A stretch of 64,000 bases of DNA from Planctomycetota bacterium (GTDB lineage: Bacteria; Planctomycetota; UBA8108; JACQVS01): positions 294,800 through 358,799 of the forward strand of contig JANQLS010000085.1 of assembly GCA_028280485.1 (NCBI GenBank). The letters run 5' to 3'. The notes beneath the pieces are model-generated. The model saw only the letters and a program-made list of their open reading frames with translations. It made no database searches and was not told where the DNA came from. This document shows, piece after piece, positions 9,201-17,631 of the stretch; the first letter of the stretch is position 1; every line of letters begins with the position of its first letter. The translations under genes and the position numbers were made by a program.

Positions 9201-10435
9201 GGCTTCACCTCCTCTCCGATGTGAATCAGTTCGTAGGTGGCTTTAAAGGGAACTTTCAATTTATTGATCTTCTTTTCTTCTTTTTCGATGAGAGGGTCAA
9301 ACATTTTGACCTCTTTAGCGTTGTTTCCTTGTTCGTGTTTTCTGAATAAGAAAAGGTAAGTCTCGTTTTGAGGTCTCCAACGGTGAAAGAAGAGTTCATT
9401 TTTCTTAGTGATTGTTTGTTTCAGATTCGCTGCTTGTTTTAATCCCGAGTCCTGAACCATGACAGCGCCATTCGACCACGCTTTAGCAGTACCCTCAGCG
9501 ACCTTTTCTCCGTCGACCATCAATTGGTACTTTCCTTCTTTAAGCCCTTTGATGACTATTTTCCTTGGATGGAGTTCGTGGGCAAAATCTACTTTAGGTA
9601 AAGGGAGAGGAATCGCGCGATCCTCAGTTTTAAATTGAAGATTACTCCCTACGGCTTTTAGTTCTGAAATGGTTAAGCCATCGAGCTTCACATGGAGTCC
9701 TTGAGTGGTATCGATTTCGAGATTAAATTTAGGAAATTGAACCCCCAGGTTTTTGGCAATGATCTGACTGATCAACCAATAGCCGTAATCATTGGGATGG
9801 ATGCCATTCGTGGTGATCCCCGTCTTTCTTTGGCTCTGGTTTAAGTTCTTTGTGGCTTCAAATAGATTCACAAATTTTAATTTTCGTTCATCCGCTAACT
9901 TTTGAAGGGCCTCGACGTAGATCAGTAGATTTTCGTTGTGTTTTTTAGGGTTTGGGAGAGGGGGGCCGAGGTCTTCGTGGTGAATGGGGCTGATTAAAAC
10001 GGCTCTGGCTCCCATTTCTTTTATTTTATCCAGTAGGCGTTTGTAATTGCCGATAAAGGTATCTAAAGCTTGAGACCCTTCGAAGGACTCTACCATCCCA
10101 TAAGACAAGAGAACGGTGGATGGTTTTTGTTCTTGGATTTGCCGTACCAAGATCTCAAAGCCTTTAGACAGAGGCTGAAAAACTGTTCTGGAGTGCCCGA
10201 GTACATTGTCTCCACTCCAGCCCAAATTTCTAAAAGTGAAATTCTTGTTGGAGTAATGGCTGGTGAGAATCGACTCTAAGTAATTGTGTTGAATAGCGAC
10301 TTCTACGGAAGTCCCTCCCACAAACACAATTCGTTCCGTTTCTTTCCATTGAAAAGGAACAGGATGGGATTCAGCTTTCAGAGGAATCTGAAAGAGTACC
10401 AGTGAAAACAAAAAGGTTAGGAATAGGCGTTTCAC
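9197..10435 (-). CDS. Exported SGNH/GDSL-family hydrolase-like protein
   Basis: A 412-residue protein with a signal peptide at residues 1-21. The start is GTG at 10435, preceded by GAGG (10443-10446) at 7-nt spacing. SGNH blocks are recognisable: block I 'FVGGTSVEV', block II 'NLGWSGDN', block III 'LLSYGMVESFEG' and block V 'NGIHPNDYGYW'. Compared with canonical SGNH enzymes, the block III Asn is not obvious and the block V Asp of DxxH is Asn. The fold is therefore clearer than the catalysis. This family is commonly encoded next to PVC-type heme proteins, and here the two overlap by 4 nt. An acyl- or acetyl-esterase acting on polysaccharide before oxidation by its partner is a reasonable guess, not shown. 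Confidence 0.78.
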   Translation of the reverse strand: MKRLFLTFLFSLVLFQIPLKAESHPVPFQWKETERIVFVGGTSVEVAIQHNYLESILTSHYSNKNFTFRNLGWSGDNVLGHSRTVFQPLSKGFEILVRQIQEQKPSTVLLSYGMVESFEGSQALDTFIGNYKRLLDKIKEMGARAVLISPIHHEDLGPPLPNPKKHNENLLIYVEALQKLADERKLKFVNLFEATKNLNQSQRKTGITTNGIHPNDYGYWLISQIIAKNLGVQFPKFNLEIDTTQGLHVKLDGLTISELKAVGSNLQFKTEDRAIPLPLPKVDFAHELHPRKIVIKGLKEGKYQLMVDGEKVAEGTAKAWSNGAVMVQDSGLKQAANLKQTITKKNELFFHRWRPQNETYLFLFRKHEQGNNAKEVKMFDPLIEKEEKKINKLKVPFKATYELIHIGEEVKP

Positions 10436-10490
10436 AGTTTAGCCTCAATACTTTTTCGAATTGAATTAGGAAATGAATTTCTGTTGCACC

Positions 10491-10507
10491 AAGGTCGTTC
10501 CGACCTT
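10491..10507. repeat. Short perfect hairpin in divergent intergenic DNA
   Basis: AAGGTCG-TTC-CGACCTT is a perfect 7-bp inverted repeat with a 3-nt loop, between the SGNH gene (-) and the TPR lipoprotein (+). It could be an operator or a leader hairpin. No T-run follows, so it is not a typical terminator. Confidence 0.55.
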
Positions 10508-10656
10508 AATGATTCTGCATTTCAGAGCAGGGTCTCATTATGAAAAACTTGTGCACGGAATTAAATTGGAATTATTGAGATTTGAGAGAATTTAGAGCTC
10601 AACTCATGAATATTTCAGAACACTGAATCTGGAAGCAGCCTGAAAGAATCGATGGA

Positions 10657-12102
10657 ATGAAAACTTTTAAAACGATGCAACCTTCATTTATGGTGCCTGC
10701 TGCTCTTCAAATCTTATTGTTTTGTCTCTTGTGTACATTCCCCTCCGGGTGCGACACCCAGAAAAATACTCGAGCCGATCTAAAGAAGGCGATCGAAGTT
10801 TCTAAGAGTCTGAGGGTAGAGAAGCGGCCTACGGAAGCGCTGTCTTTATTAGACAAGTTTTTAGCGGAATCGCCTGAACTCATTTCCAGTTCAAAGGAAG
10901 ATGCTACGGCCTTCTATCAAGAGCGAATCGATCTACTTTTGCTTTTAGAGAAAACAGAACAAGCAATTTTAGAGTTAGATACTTTAGAGAAGCAGTTGGG
11001 CGCCCTTCCTCCGGATGCCCAACTTCAAAAAGCACGGGCTCTAGTCAAGTTGGGTAAAGGGGAAGAAGCGCTTCCCTTCTTCGGGGGTTGTACTCCCGAT
11101 AAGTTAGGTCTTTTCTTTATAGACTATGCAAAAGCTTTAGTTAGTGCGAAGCGTTTGGATGATGCCGTTTTAGTTTTAGCAGCGGGATTGATGGCAAAGC
11201 CTTGGCATGAAGAAGCGTATCTTGAAATTGGGCGAGTCTTGGCGAGAAGAGGTAAAGATCAAATCGCTGAAGTGTTCTTGAAAAGGCATCAAGAAGATGA
11301 ACCCCGGCGGATTGCCGAGCAAGAAGCGCTTTCTTACGAGAAACTCGGGCAGTTCGCGAAAGCTTTTCATACCCGGGGAACGGCAGAAGGGAACCGTGAA
11401 AATCTCTTTCAATCGATGATCTTTTACAACCTTGCCCTGAAAATCGATAAAAACATGGGAGCTGCGTATCTCGCCTTGGCTGAGATTACAATGTTTCTTC
11501 AAAGGCCTGAGGAAGCGATTAAAGTCTTAAAACGGCTTCCTCAGAATCCTAAAACTTTAGAAAAGCTCGCTCACGCTTATTGGATGCAGACTGATGTTCA
11601 ATCGGCGTCAGAGAAATTTCAGGAAGCGGGTAGTTTATCGCAAGGAGAAGAAGCTGAGCGTCTTCTAAAACTTGGGAATCGAGTATTAAAGGATGTGGAA
11701 GGAACTGAGGGCTTGGAAGGGAAACAACTCGAAATTCAAAAGGCTAAGCTCAAGGCTAGAAAAATTCTTAAGAGCTCAACCTTGTCTCAAGGGGTTTCGG
11801 CATTGAGACAATTAGCTGAAGATTACTATCAAGCAGGCGATGAAGCTAACGCCCGAAAGCTCGCGCTCTTCTTGCTCGAATATTCTAAAGGAGCTCGAGA
11901 GGGTGCCCCGATTGTTCTTAAGATTTGTAATCGCAAACAAGACTTCTTTTATCGCCTGAAGGCGGCCTGGGTCCTGAGTACTGATCAAGATTCCTCTGCC
12001 TTCGAAGCCGAGGTGAAGCCCTTAGGGATATCCGCTAAGAACTTAGCAACTCTGTTTAAAGCTTCCTTTCCTGCCTATCAAGCCTTTAAAACCTCCTCTT
12101 AG
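10657..12102 (+). CDS. TPR-repeat lipoprotein
   Basis: A 481-residue protein. The N-terminus has a hydrophobic stretch ending in the lipobox-like FPSGC, so the mature protein probably starts at Cys32 as a lipoprotein. From about residue 40 to 450 it consists of helix pairs with TPR spacing: 'RPTEALSLLDKFLAESPE', 'KTEQAILELDTLEKQLG', 'RLDDAVLVLAAGLMAKPWHEEAYLEIGRVLARRG' and 'AYLALAEITMFLQRPEEAIKVLKRLP'. TPR domains bind proteins; no enzyme motif is visible. The gene stands alone, divergent from the SGNH/heme operon and 320 bp before the giant dockerin protein. A role in envelope assembly or tethering is likely, but the partner is unknown. Confidence 0.75.
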   Translation: MKTFKTMQPSFMVPAALQILLFCLLCTFPSGCDTQKNTRADLKKAIEVSKSLRVEKRPTEALSLLDKFLAESPELISSSKEDATAFYQERIDLLLLLEKTEQAILELDTLEKQLGALPPDAQLQKARALVKLGKGEEALPFFGGCTPDKLGLFFIDYAKALVSAKRLDDAVLVLAAGLMAKPWHEEAYLEIGRVLARRGKDQIAEVFLKRHQEDEPRRIAEQEALSYEKLGQFAKAFHTRGTAEGNRENLFQSMIFYNLALKIDKNMGAAYLALAEITMFLQRPEEAIKVLKRLPQNPKTLEKLAHAYWMQTDVQSASEKFQEAGSLSQGEEAERLLKLGNRVLKDVEGTEGLEGKQLEIQKAKLKARKILKSSTLSQGVSALRQLAEDYYQAGDEANARKLALFLLEYSKGAREGAPIVLKICNRKQDFFYRLKAAWVLSTDQDSSAFEAEVKPLGISAKNLATLFKASFPAYQAFKTSS

Positions 12103-12422
12103 CCCATCTCATTAGAATTTGGCTGCGAATTGGCTGTCTTTTCCTTAAGTGTTTTTATATCAATGGCTTATGCAGGGGCCAAAAACTTATATTTAATTGT
12201 CACAACCTTCACCCAATTCCGTTTTATTCAACAGTCGTACTGAGAACTAAAAGCTCTCTCGGGTAGCTCTACTGGTATAATCAGAGGGACTCCCTCCACG
12301 AAAATTTGGGTTTTTAGTTCGTGCCCGCCATCCGGGTGAAGCTTCTTTAGTTTAATACTTTTAGCTGTTCATTTAAGGAATTGACAAAGATCACTCATGG
12401 AGCTGATCTTAGTCGGTGAGTC
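12103..12422. other. Intergenic region with a long-range hairpin
   Basis: This 320-bp region lies upstream of the giant dockerin gene. No ORF is supported. GAACTAAAA (12244-12252) pairs with TTTTAGTTC (12312-12320), enclosing 59 nt that include a smaller GAGGG-ACT-CCCTC hairpin (about 12283-12295). Downstream, 'gcccgccatccgggtgaagc' adds a GC-rich segment. This could be a structured 5' leader. It resembles a tRNA only superficially and I recognise no riboswitch class. Confidence 0.45.
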
Positions 12423-15400
12423 ATGAATCGTTCAGTAATTACCTTCAGTGTCTGTTTAATTTTCATTGCCATTGCTAAGCCTAGCTTCGCGCTCTCTGGT
12501 CGGTATTCCTTGATCTTTGCCGAAGGTGAAGTCATCGGCAATAAGCTCATCCAAAGGCTATCTGCCAGACACGTCAGTCGTAATGAAAATGGAGACCTGG
12601 GCCTCGGTATCGAGTTTAGTAATCAAAGCGGTTTCTTTGTCGGTCCTCATCTTTTAGCTCAGGATGGCGACGTCATCGATGGCAAGACGATAGTAAAGAT
12701 TCAATTTCCTGAGGTGAATTCCAGTGGTGATCACGCCTTCCTGGGGACGTTTCAAACCGTGGATGGTCAGGGAGAGTTAGATCTTTCTACCGGGATCTTT
12801 CTCAATGGTGATTTAGTAGTTGAAGCCGGCAACATCATCGCCGGGCAATCTATTCTTGGCTTTGTTGATTTTTCTTTGGCTGACGATGGATCTCTTGTCT
12901 TTATCGCAATCCTACCAGGGCCGTCTAATGGCTCTGTCGAACGGGCTCTAATAAAGGACTCTGAAGTTGTCGCAAGAGAAGGTCAAACCATCGCTGACCA
13001 AGTCTTAGGGAAAATTCATGAGTGTGCCCATAACAGCCTGGGAGAAATTATTTTCACCACTGAAGTGAGTACGGGTGAAGATCCTCAATTGGCACTTTTC
13101 GATAAATTCGGGCCGAGAGTTTCTCCCGGAGATACGATTTCAGATTTAACCTTACAAAGCGTTCGTTCACCTTCAATTAATGATTCAAGACAGGTCGTGA
13201 TAGTTGGAGAGTTCGTTCATGGTGGTCAGCCATCTGAGGGTATTTTTTCGGAGAATTCTTTACTCTTCCGCGTAGGAGAACAAATTGATTTCGTCGTTAT
13301 CCAAGAAATCTATTCTGTCTTCATCAATCCAAATGGCGAGTTAAGTTTTGGGGTACGAATTCGAGATAACTATAAGGGAGTTGTTTCACCGGTAGACGTA
13401 CTTTCAAGCTCTGAGGCATCTCCCACTGTAGCTAGATTGAGTGAAACTAAAAAAGAACAGCTATTTAAATTACCGCTCATCACTTCTGTCGGCTTTAAGG
13501 TGAAGCTCCATGGACCGAATATCAATCATGTTGATCTCTTGACTTACAAGTCACAGCGCCCTCCCATCCGAGCTTCGTTTGATAAGAGTCTCGTTTATCC
13601 CGAGACGACGGTTAATGATTTCACCTTCCCCGTGCTTAGGGATGGAGTCAGATTTTTAAGAGTTCACGGAAGGGATCTGACGAGCGAGCCGGTCGATATC
13701 GAATTGAGTTTTGAGCCCATCAGTATGGCGATTTCAGATTTGTCCATCCGAGGATCGGCACGAGAAGTTATCGATGTTGCCATCTCCGGTGGGGGTTTTA
13801 CCGCAGATCATGAATTTAGTTTAAAGCATTCCGATGGAACGGTTGTTGAGCCTACTGAATCGTTATTTGTATCCCATACGCGAGTGGAAGTTCGATTTGA
13901 TCTGACGGGTGCACCTATCGGAACTTATGACGCTATCGTTATGGATCCTCTCGGCCAGACTGAATCCTTAAATAGTAGTTTTGAAGTGATCGAAGGGACT
14001 TCTCGGGGCTTTGTCGAGATGGAGGTGATCGGGGTAGATTACGCTCGTTACAACCGAACGGGTCGATTTGATGTCGTCTACACCAATCGGGGTGATTACC
14101 CCATTAAAGCTCCCTTGTTTAAAATTGAGGGACCACCCGGTACTCGTTTTTCTTTAGCTCAAAGAAGGCACTTTCAACCACAGCAACTTCTCGTTTTGGG
14201 GACTCACGCTGGTGGCGTGCCCGGAATTCTTCCTCCGGGAGAGGGGGGGCGAATTCCAATTTACTTCAAATCTTCAAAGTGCTCCCAACCCGGACCTGAA
14301 GAAGATCCTCATTGCTTTGAAACCCCCGTTGAAGACTGCCCTTGTAAGGCCTTTCCAAACGAAGAATGCACCTTTTGTGATCTTAGATTTCGAATTTCTA
14401 CTTTCGAGCCAGGGCCTAATGAGGTCATCGGTTGGGATTTAATCGATCCTATTGCAACGGGAATAACAAATGCCGGTTGGGCTGAAGCTTGGCCCCAGCT
14501 CTCCCAATACTTTGGAGTTACTTGGCGAGAATTTCATCTGAACCTTATTCAAATTGCCAATCGATTAGCTCGAAGAGGAATTAATCCTCAGAATGTTTTA
14601 AGCCTCTATCGCTTTGTGGTCGCGGATGCATTGGGGCGACCATCTTCAGCAATTATGGGAAGAGTTTTAAGAGATGGAACTCGTAGGCCCGTCGCGGGCG
14701 CCACCCTTGTGGCTTTTGATGAAGATGATAGAGCAGTATCAACGACCCGAACGGATCAAACGGGTTCTTTTGCATTGAGTTGGTTAGAGAATCAAAAAGA
14801 ATATCGCTTAGCCGTCGTCGACCAGGCTATCACTTCTACGAATGTTAGCCTGTCAGATCGGGTCATGACTGCCTACGAAGGAGATCTTCTGGGATTAGAA
14901 GTCTTCACCCAGCCAGAAGACAATGATGTAGAGCCAGGCTGTGAAAATTGTAATCTCGCGGGGCTGCCCACTCGGGCTATGTTCCCTCCTGATGGCTTTT
15001 TTATCGAAAAGGCTCGACAGGAAATGATTTTGGTGAGTTCGTGGGATCCCAACGAAAAGGATGGTCCCGTCGGTGAAGGTGAGGATAACTTGATTCCACC
15101 GGATGAAGAAATCGTCTATACGATTTACTTTGAAAACTTACCCGCTGAAGAAGGGGAAATTGTCGCCGCCGCGAACTTGGTGACTCTCGAGGATGAATTA
15201 GATATTCATTTAGACTTGGATACATTTGAGCCCCGCGAATTTCGTATTGGTAGCGATGAATCCCAAGTTTGGTCGTTCAATCTCAGTGGGCAAGATCGAT
15301 TCAGTGGTTATGCCTATGAAGATGATCCCATCTTTGATTCAGATAGTTACTACGAAGAAGTACGAGTCCGTCAGATCCTTCCCGATCCGGATAATGAGGG

Positions 15401-16562
15401 AGAGACGATTGAAAAAGAATACGAAGTTCAGGTCTACGTTAATTTAGAACGAGATACTCGCACGTTAAGAGTAAGCTTCCAGAGCCAATTTAATCCCTGG
15501 GATCCACTCGGCGGGTTTTTAGTACCTAATGATGATTTAAGGCAAGGCGAAGGTCAGTTTTCCTTTTCAATTCGAACCATGGCCGATATCGAAGATGGAA
15601 CGGACGTCAGTAATGATGCTCTGATCGGCTTTGACAACAATCCTGAACAGATTCTGACTCCTGAATGGACGAACGTTGTAACGACCGAGATTCCTCCACA
15701 AACTCCGAATAGCCCAGCACCTGTTCATGAAGCTCACGCTGTAGAGCTCGATCAGGTTTTTCAGTGGGTGAGTGAGAACGCCATGTCCTATCAAATCTCA
15801 TTGTGGAGAATGGAAGGAGACGTTGAGCAACTGATCTATGAAGATGATATGGCGGATGCTTACTTCACTCCTCGCGATCTCTTAGAAATGGGAAAACGTT
15901 ACGAATGGCAGATCGTTGCCGAAAATGAATTTGGGGAATCGACGAGTGAACGTTGGGCTTTTACCGCGATGGCAGAAGCTGGGTGTCCAGGTGCCGTAAC
16001 GGAACCCAGTCCGCTCGATCAAGAATTTGTGGATTTAGATTCCGTAACCCTGAGTTGGGCTGAAGTTGAAAATGCAGCTGCGTATTCTCTCTACTTGTGG
16101 CTCGAAACTGAAACTCGACCTGACCATGCGATCGTCAGTGGAATTGTAAATCCTAGTTTCAATGTCGATGATTACATTCAACCGGGAAATTCTTACAAAT
16201 GGCAAGTCATTCCCTTCAGCTCCGTCGATTGTGAAATTGAAGGACCCGTTTGGGTATTTGATTATCGCACTGGGGAACAAAGTATGTTTAAGCGGATGGA
16301 TGTTGACGTCAACGGAGTGAATGAGATCACCGACTCTATTTATTTACTGACTTATCTCTTCCTGGGTGATGCCCAATTGAACTGTGAAGCCGCCGCCGAT
16401 GTGAATGCGGATAACAAAGCGGACATTACCGATGCGATCAATATTCTCTCGCATCTTTTCTTGGGAACCTTTGATCCTGCAGATCCATTTGAATCTTGCG
16501 GTTTTGAAGACGGTACTTCGTTGGGCTGTGATTCGTATCCGCCTTGTGAGGGGGAGGGATGA
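12423..16562 (+). CDS. Giant secreted multidomain protein with C-terminal dockerin type I
   Basis: A 1379-residue exported protein with a signal peptide at residues 1-24. Residues 30-330 resemble the DUF7453 'choice-of-anchor' tandem repeats ('VIGNKLIQRLSARHVS', 'VIDGKTIVKI', 'TISDLTLQSV'). About 440-525 is an IPT/TIG-like beta domain. About 745-815 is a carboxypeptidase-regulatory-like fold ('IMGRVLRDGTRRPVAGATLVA'). About 870-1100 matches the DUF7619 type ('SSWDPNEKDGPVGEG', 'EIVYTIYFENLP'). Two fibronectin-like units occupy 1130-1290. Residues from about 1292 carry two Ca-binding dockerin repeats ('DVDVNGVNEITDSIYLLTYLFLG', 'DVNADNKADITDAINILSHLFLG' patterns). Cys-rich stretches near 620-645 suggest disulfides. 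No catalytic domain is seen, so a structural or surface role is likely. A palindromic element follows. Confidence 0.82.
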   Translation: MNRSVITFSVCLIFIAIAKPSFALSGRYSLIFAEGEVIGNKLIQRLSARHVSRNENGDLGLGIEFSNQSGFFVGPHLLAQDGDVIDGKTIVKIQFPEVNSSGDHAFLGTFQTVDGQGELDLSTGIFLNGDLVVEAGNIIAGQSILGFVDFSLADDGSLVFIAILPGPSNGSVERALIKDSEVVAREGQTIADQVLGKIHECAHNSLGEIIFTTEVSTGEDPQLALFDKFGPRVSPGDTISDLTLQSVRSPSINDSRQVVIVGEFVHGGQPSEGIFSENSLLFRVGEQIDFVVIQEIYSVFINPNGELSFGVRIRDNYKGVVSPVDVLSSSEASPTVARLSETKKEQLFKLPLITSVGFKVKLHGPNINHVDLLTYKSQRPPIRASFDKSLVYPETTVNDFTFPVLRDGVRFLRVHGRDLTSEPVDIELSFEPISMAISDLSIRGSAREVIDVAISGGGFTADHEFSLKHSDGTVVEPTESLFVSHTRVEVRFDLTGAPIGTYDAIVMDPLGQTESLNSSFEVIEGTSRGFVEMEVIGVDYARYNRTGRFDVVYTNRGDYPIKAPLFKIEGPPGTRFSLAQRRHFQPQQLLVLGTHAGGVPGILPPGEGGRIPIYFKSSKCSQPGPEEDPHCFETPVEDCPCKAFPNEECTFCDLRFRISTFEPGPNEVIGWDLIDPIATGITNAGWAEAWPQLSQYFGVTWREFHLNLIQIANRLARRGINPQNVLSLYRFVVADALGRPSSAIMGRVLRDGTRRPVAGATLVAFDEDDRAVSTTRTDQTGSFALSWLENQKEYRLAVVDQAITSTNVSLSDRVMTAYEGDLLGLEVFTQPEDNDVEPGCENCNLAGLPTRAMFPPDGFFIEKARQEMILVSSWDPNEKDGPVGEGEDNLIPPDEEIVYTIYFENLPAEEGEIVAAANLVTLEDELDIHLDLDTFEPREFRIGSDESQVWSFNLSGQDRFSGYAYEDDPIFDSDSYYEEVRVRQILPDPDNEGETIEKEYEVQVYVNLERDTRTLRVSFQSQFNPWDPLGGFLVPNDDLRQGEGQFSFSIRTMADIEDGTDVSNDALIGFDNNPEQILTPEWTNVVTTEIPPQTPNSPAPVHEAHAVELDQVFQWVSENAMSYQISLWRMEGDVEQLIYEDDMADAYFTPRDLLEMGKRYEWQIVAENEFGESTSERWAFTAMAEAGCPGAVTEPSPLDQEFVDLDSVTLSWAEVENAAAYSLYLWLETETRPDHAIVSGIVNPSFNVDDYIQPGNSYKWQVIPFSSVDCEIEGPVWVFDYRTGEQSMFKRMDVDVNGVNEITDSIYLLTYLFLGDAQLNCEAAADVNADNKADITDAINILSHLFLGTFDPADPFESCGFEDGTSLGCDSYPPCEGEG

Positions 16563-16573
16563 AATTAGTAACA

Positions 16574-16738
16574 CCCCTCGCTAGCGCTTCGGGCTAGTTA
16601 AATAACTCTTGCTTTAATTTAATTAATCATCTGTAGCGCCACCCCAGATACGTTTCTAAACGAACAATCTTGTGGGTGGCTTTTATTTCGAAGAATTGGG
16701 TAACGGATTTTTAACTAGCCCGAAGCGCTAGCGAGGGG
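16574..16738. repeat. Family A palindromic element with a long insert
   Basis: Arms at 16574-16601 and 16711-16738 are perfect 28-nt inverted copies, but 109 nt lie between them instead of the usual 10-25. The insert contains a 23-bp motif (16632-16654) that recurs near 25 kb. It also has GCCACCC (16638-16644) pairing with GGGTGGC (16674-16680), followed by TTTTATTT, a terminator-like structure reading rightward. The element lies between the dockerin gene and the convergent sigma-factor gene. Confidence 0.88.
16632..16654. repeat. Copy 1 of a 23-bp dispersed motif (TGTAGCGCC...GATACGTT)
   Basis: This 23-bp stretch matches 25045-25067 at 21 of 23 positions by direct comparison. It sits inside the insert of a family A element and overlaps the left arm of the GCCACCC/GGGTGGC hairpin. 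Confidence 0.7.
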
Positions 16739-16773
16739 AGAAAATCGATCGAGGTAGGAATCGCGGATCGAAT

Positions 16774-17391
16774 CTACTCCTCCTCCGCCTCAACACCCGA
16801 TGTTTCTTTTAGCTTTTTCATCGCGCGGGAGAACACTTTTCGGACGGTGGTTTCGTCGGAGAAGCCCATCGCTTCGGCCACTTCACCGTAAGACATCTCA
16901 CAAAATCGTCTAAGGATGATGACCTCGCGGTGGTGCTCTTTTAGACCTAATAAACAGGTTTCGATTTTTTCGAGAAGCTCTTTTCCTCTATAGATAGCCG
17001 ACGGAGTGGGATCCTTGCCTTTAAAAAGCGTTTGGGTCATGTCTTCGTTTTCGTAAGCACTCGCTTCTTTAACTTTTCCCCCGCCTCTTTTTTGCGCTAA
17101 CTGACGTCGAAACGAATCGTTCATCGAATTCGAGACACATTTGGCGATCCAATTCCGGAACGTGCCTTCTGATTGATGCTCAAATTGTTTCAAGTTTTGA
17201 AAAGCCTTGAGCATCGCTTCTTGAACGTGATCTTCAAACGCAGCAAAGTCTTGAAGTCGGTATCCTAAGCGCAGCGCAACGATTTGTCGTACCCGGGGAA
17301 GGTATCGAGTGAACAAATCTTCTTCGGCTTGCCGATCTCCCTTTTGAGCCGCATCGACTAAATTGATCGTAATTTCTAATGGGTCAGTCAT
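16774..17391 (-). CDS. ECF-type RNA polymerase sigma factor
   Basis: A 205-residue cytoplasmic protein. Region 2 spans about residues 20-95 ('ARYLPRVRQIVALRLGY'-like, then 'DHVQEAMLKAFQNLKQFEH' and 'TFRNWIAKCVSNSMNDSFRR', the core-binding and -10 helices). Region 4 spans about 140-200 ('LKEHHREVIILRRFCEMSYGEVAEAMGFSD', a helix-turn-helix for the -35 element). The length is typical for ECF factors. No anti-sigma gene is adjacent, which is common among planctomycete ECF groups that are controlled by kinases or C-terminal extensions; this one has only a short acidic tail. It is divergent from cstA, so it may regulate that gene or itself (inference). Confidence 0.88.
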   Translation of the reverse strand: MTDPLEITINLVDAAQKGDRQAEEDLFTRYLPRVRQIVALRLGYRLQDFAAFEDHVQEAMLKAFQNLKQFEHQSEGTFRNWIAKCVSNSMNDSFRRQLAQKRGGGKVKEASAYENEDMTQTLFKGKDPTPSAIYRGKELLEKIETCLLGLKEHHREVIILRRFCEMSYGEVAEAMGFSDETTVRKVFSRAMKKLKETSGVEAEEE

Positions 17392-17444
17392 ACGGTCGAG
17401 TTTAGGGGATCGGCTTTAAGAGAACAATCTCCCAAGAAGGGTTT

Positions 17445-17473
17445 TTTAGCTAGGGATCGATTTCGGCTATAAT
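17445..17473 (+). promoter_or_regulatory. Possible sigma70 promoter for cstA
   Basis: A perfect TATAAT (17468-17473) has a weak -35-like TTTAGC at 17445-17450, 17 nt upstream. It lies in the sigma-factor/cstA divergent region and reads toward cstA. A short CCTCC-CGGAGG palindrome (about 17515-17525) lies in the leader between it and the start codon. Only the -10 is convincing. Confidence 0.4.
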
Positions 17474-17631
17474 CTGGGCTTCCCTTCCCATCCTGAATTC
17501 AGCTTCTGCTCAATCCTCCCGGAGGGGTCGGCGAAACTTTTATATCTTTACTGCGAACAACTTTACACCTGCCTTTGGCGGGAGTTTCCAAATCTCCATC
17601 CGGAGCTGGGACGGAATTCTCGAGGGTTTTC

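Noticed and set aside
12255..12330. tRNA-like stretch with D-loop-like and T-loop-like pieces
   Set aside because: The anticodon arm cannot form with a 7-nt loop and U33, and the acceptor ends pair only over about four bases.
17575..17631. Upstream TTG start for cstA
   Set aside because: It adds 19 polar residues before the first membrane helix; the ATG at 17632 has GAGGG before it and fits the family start.
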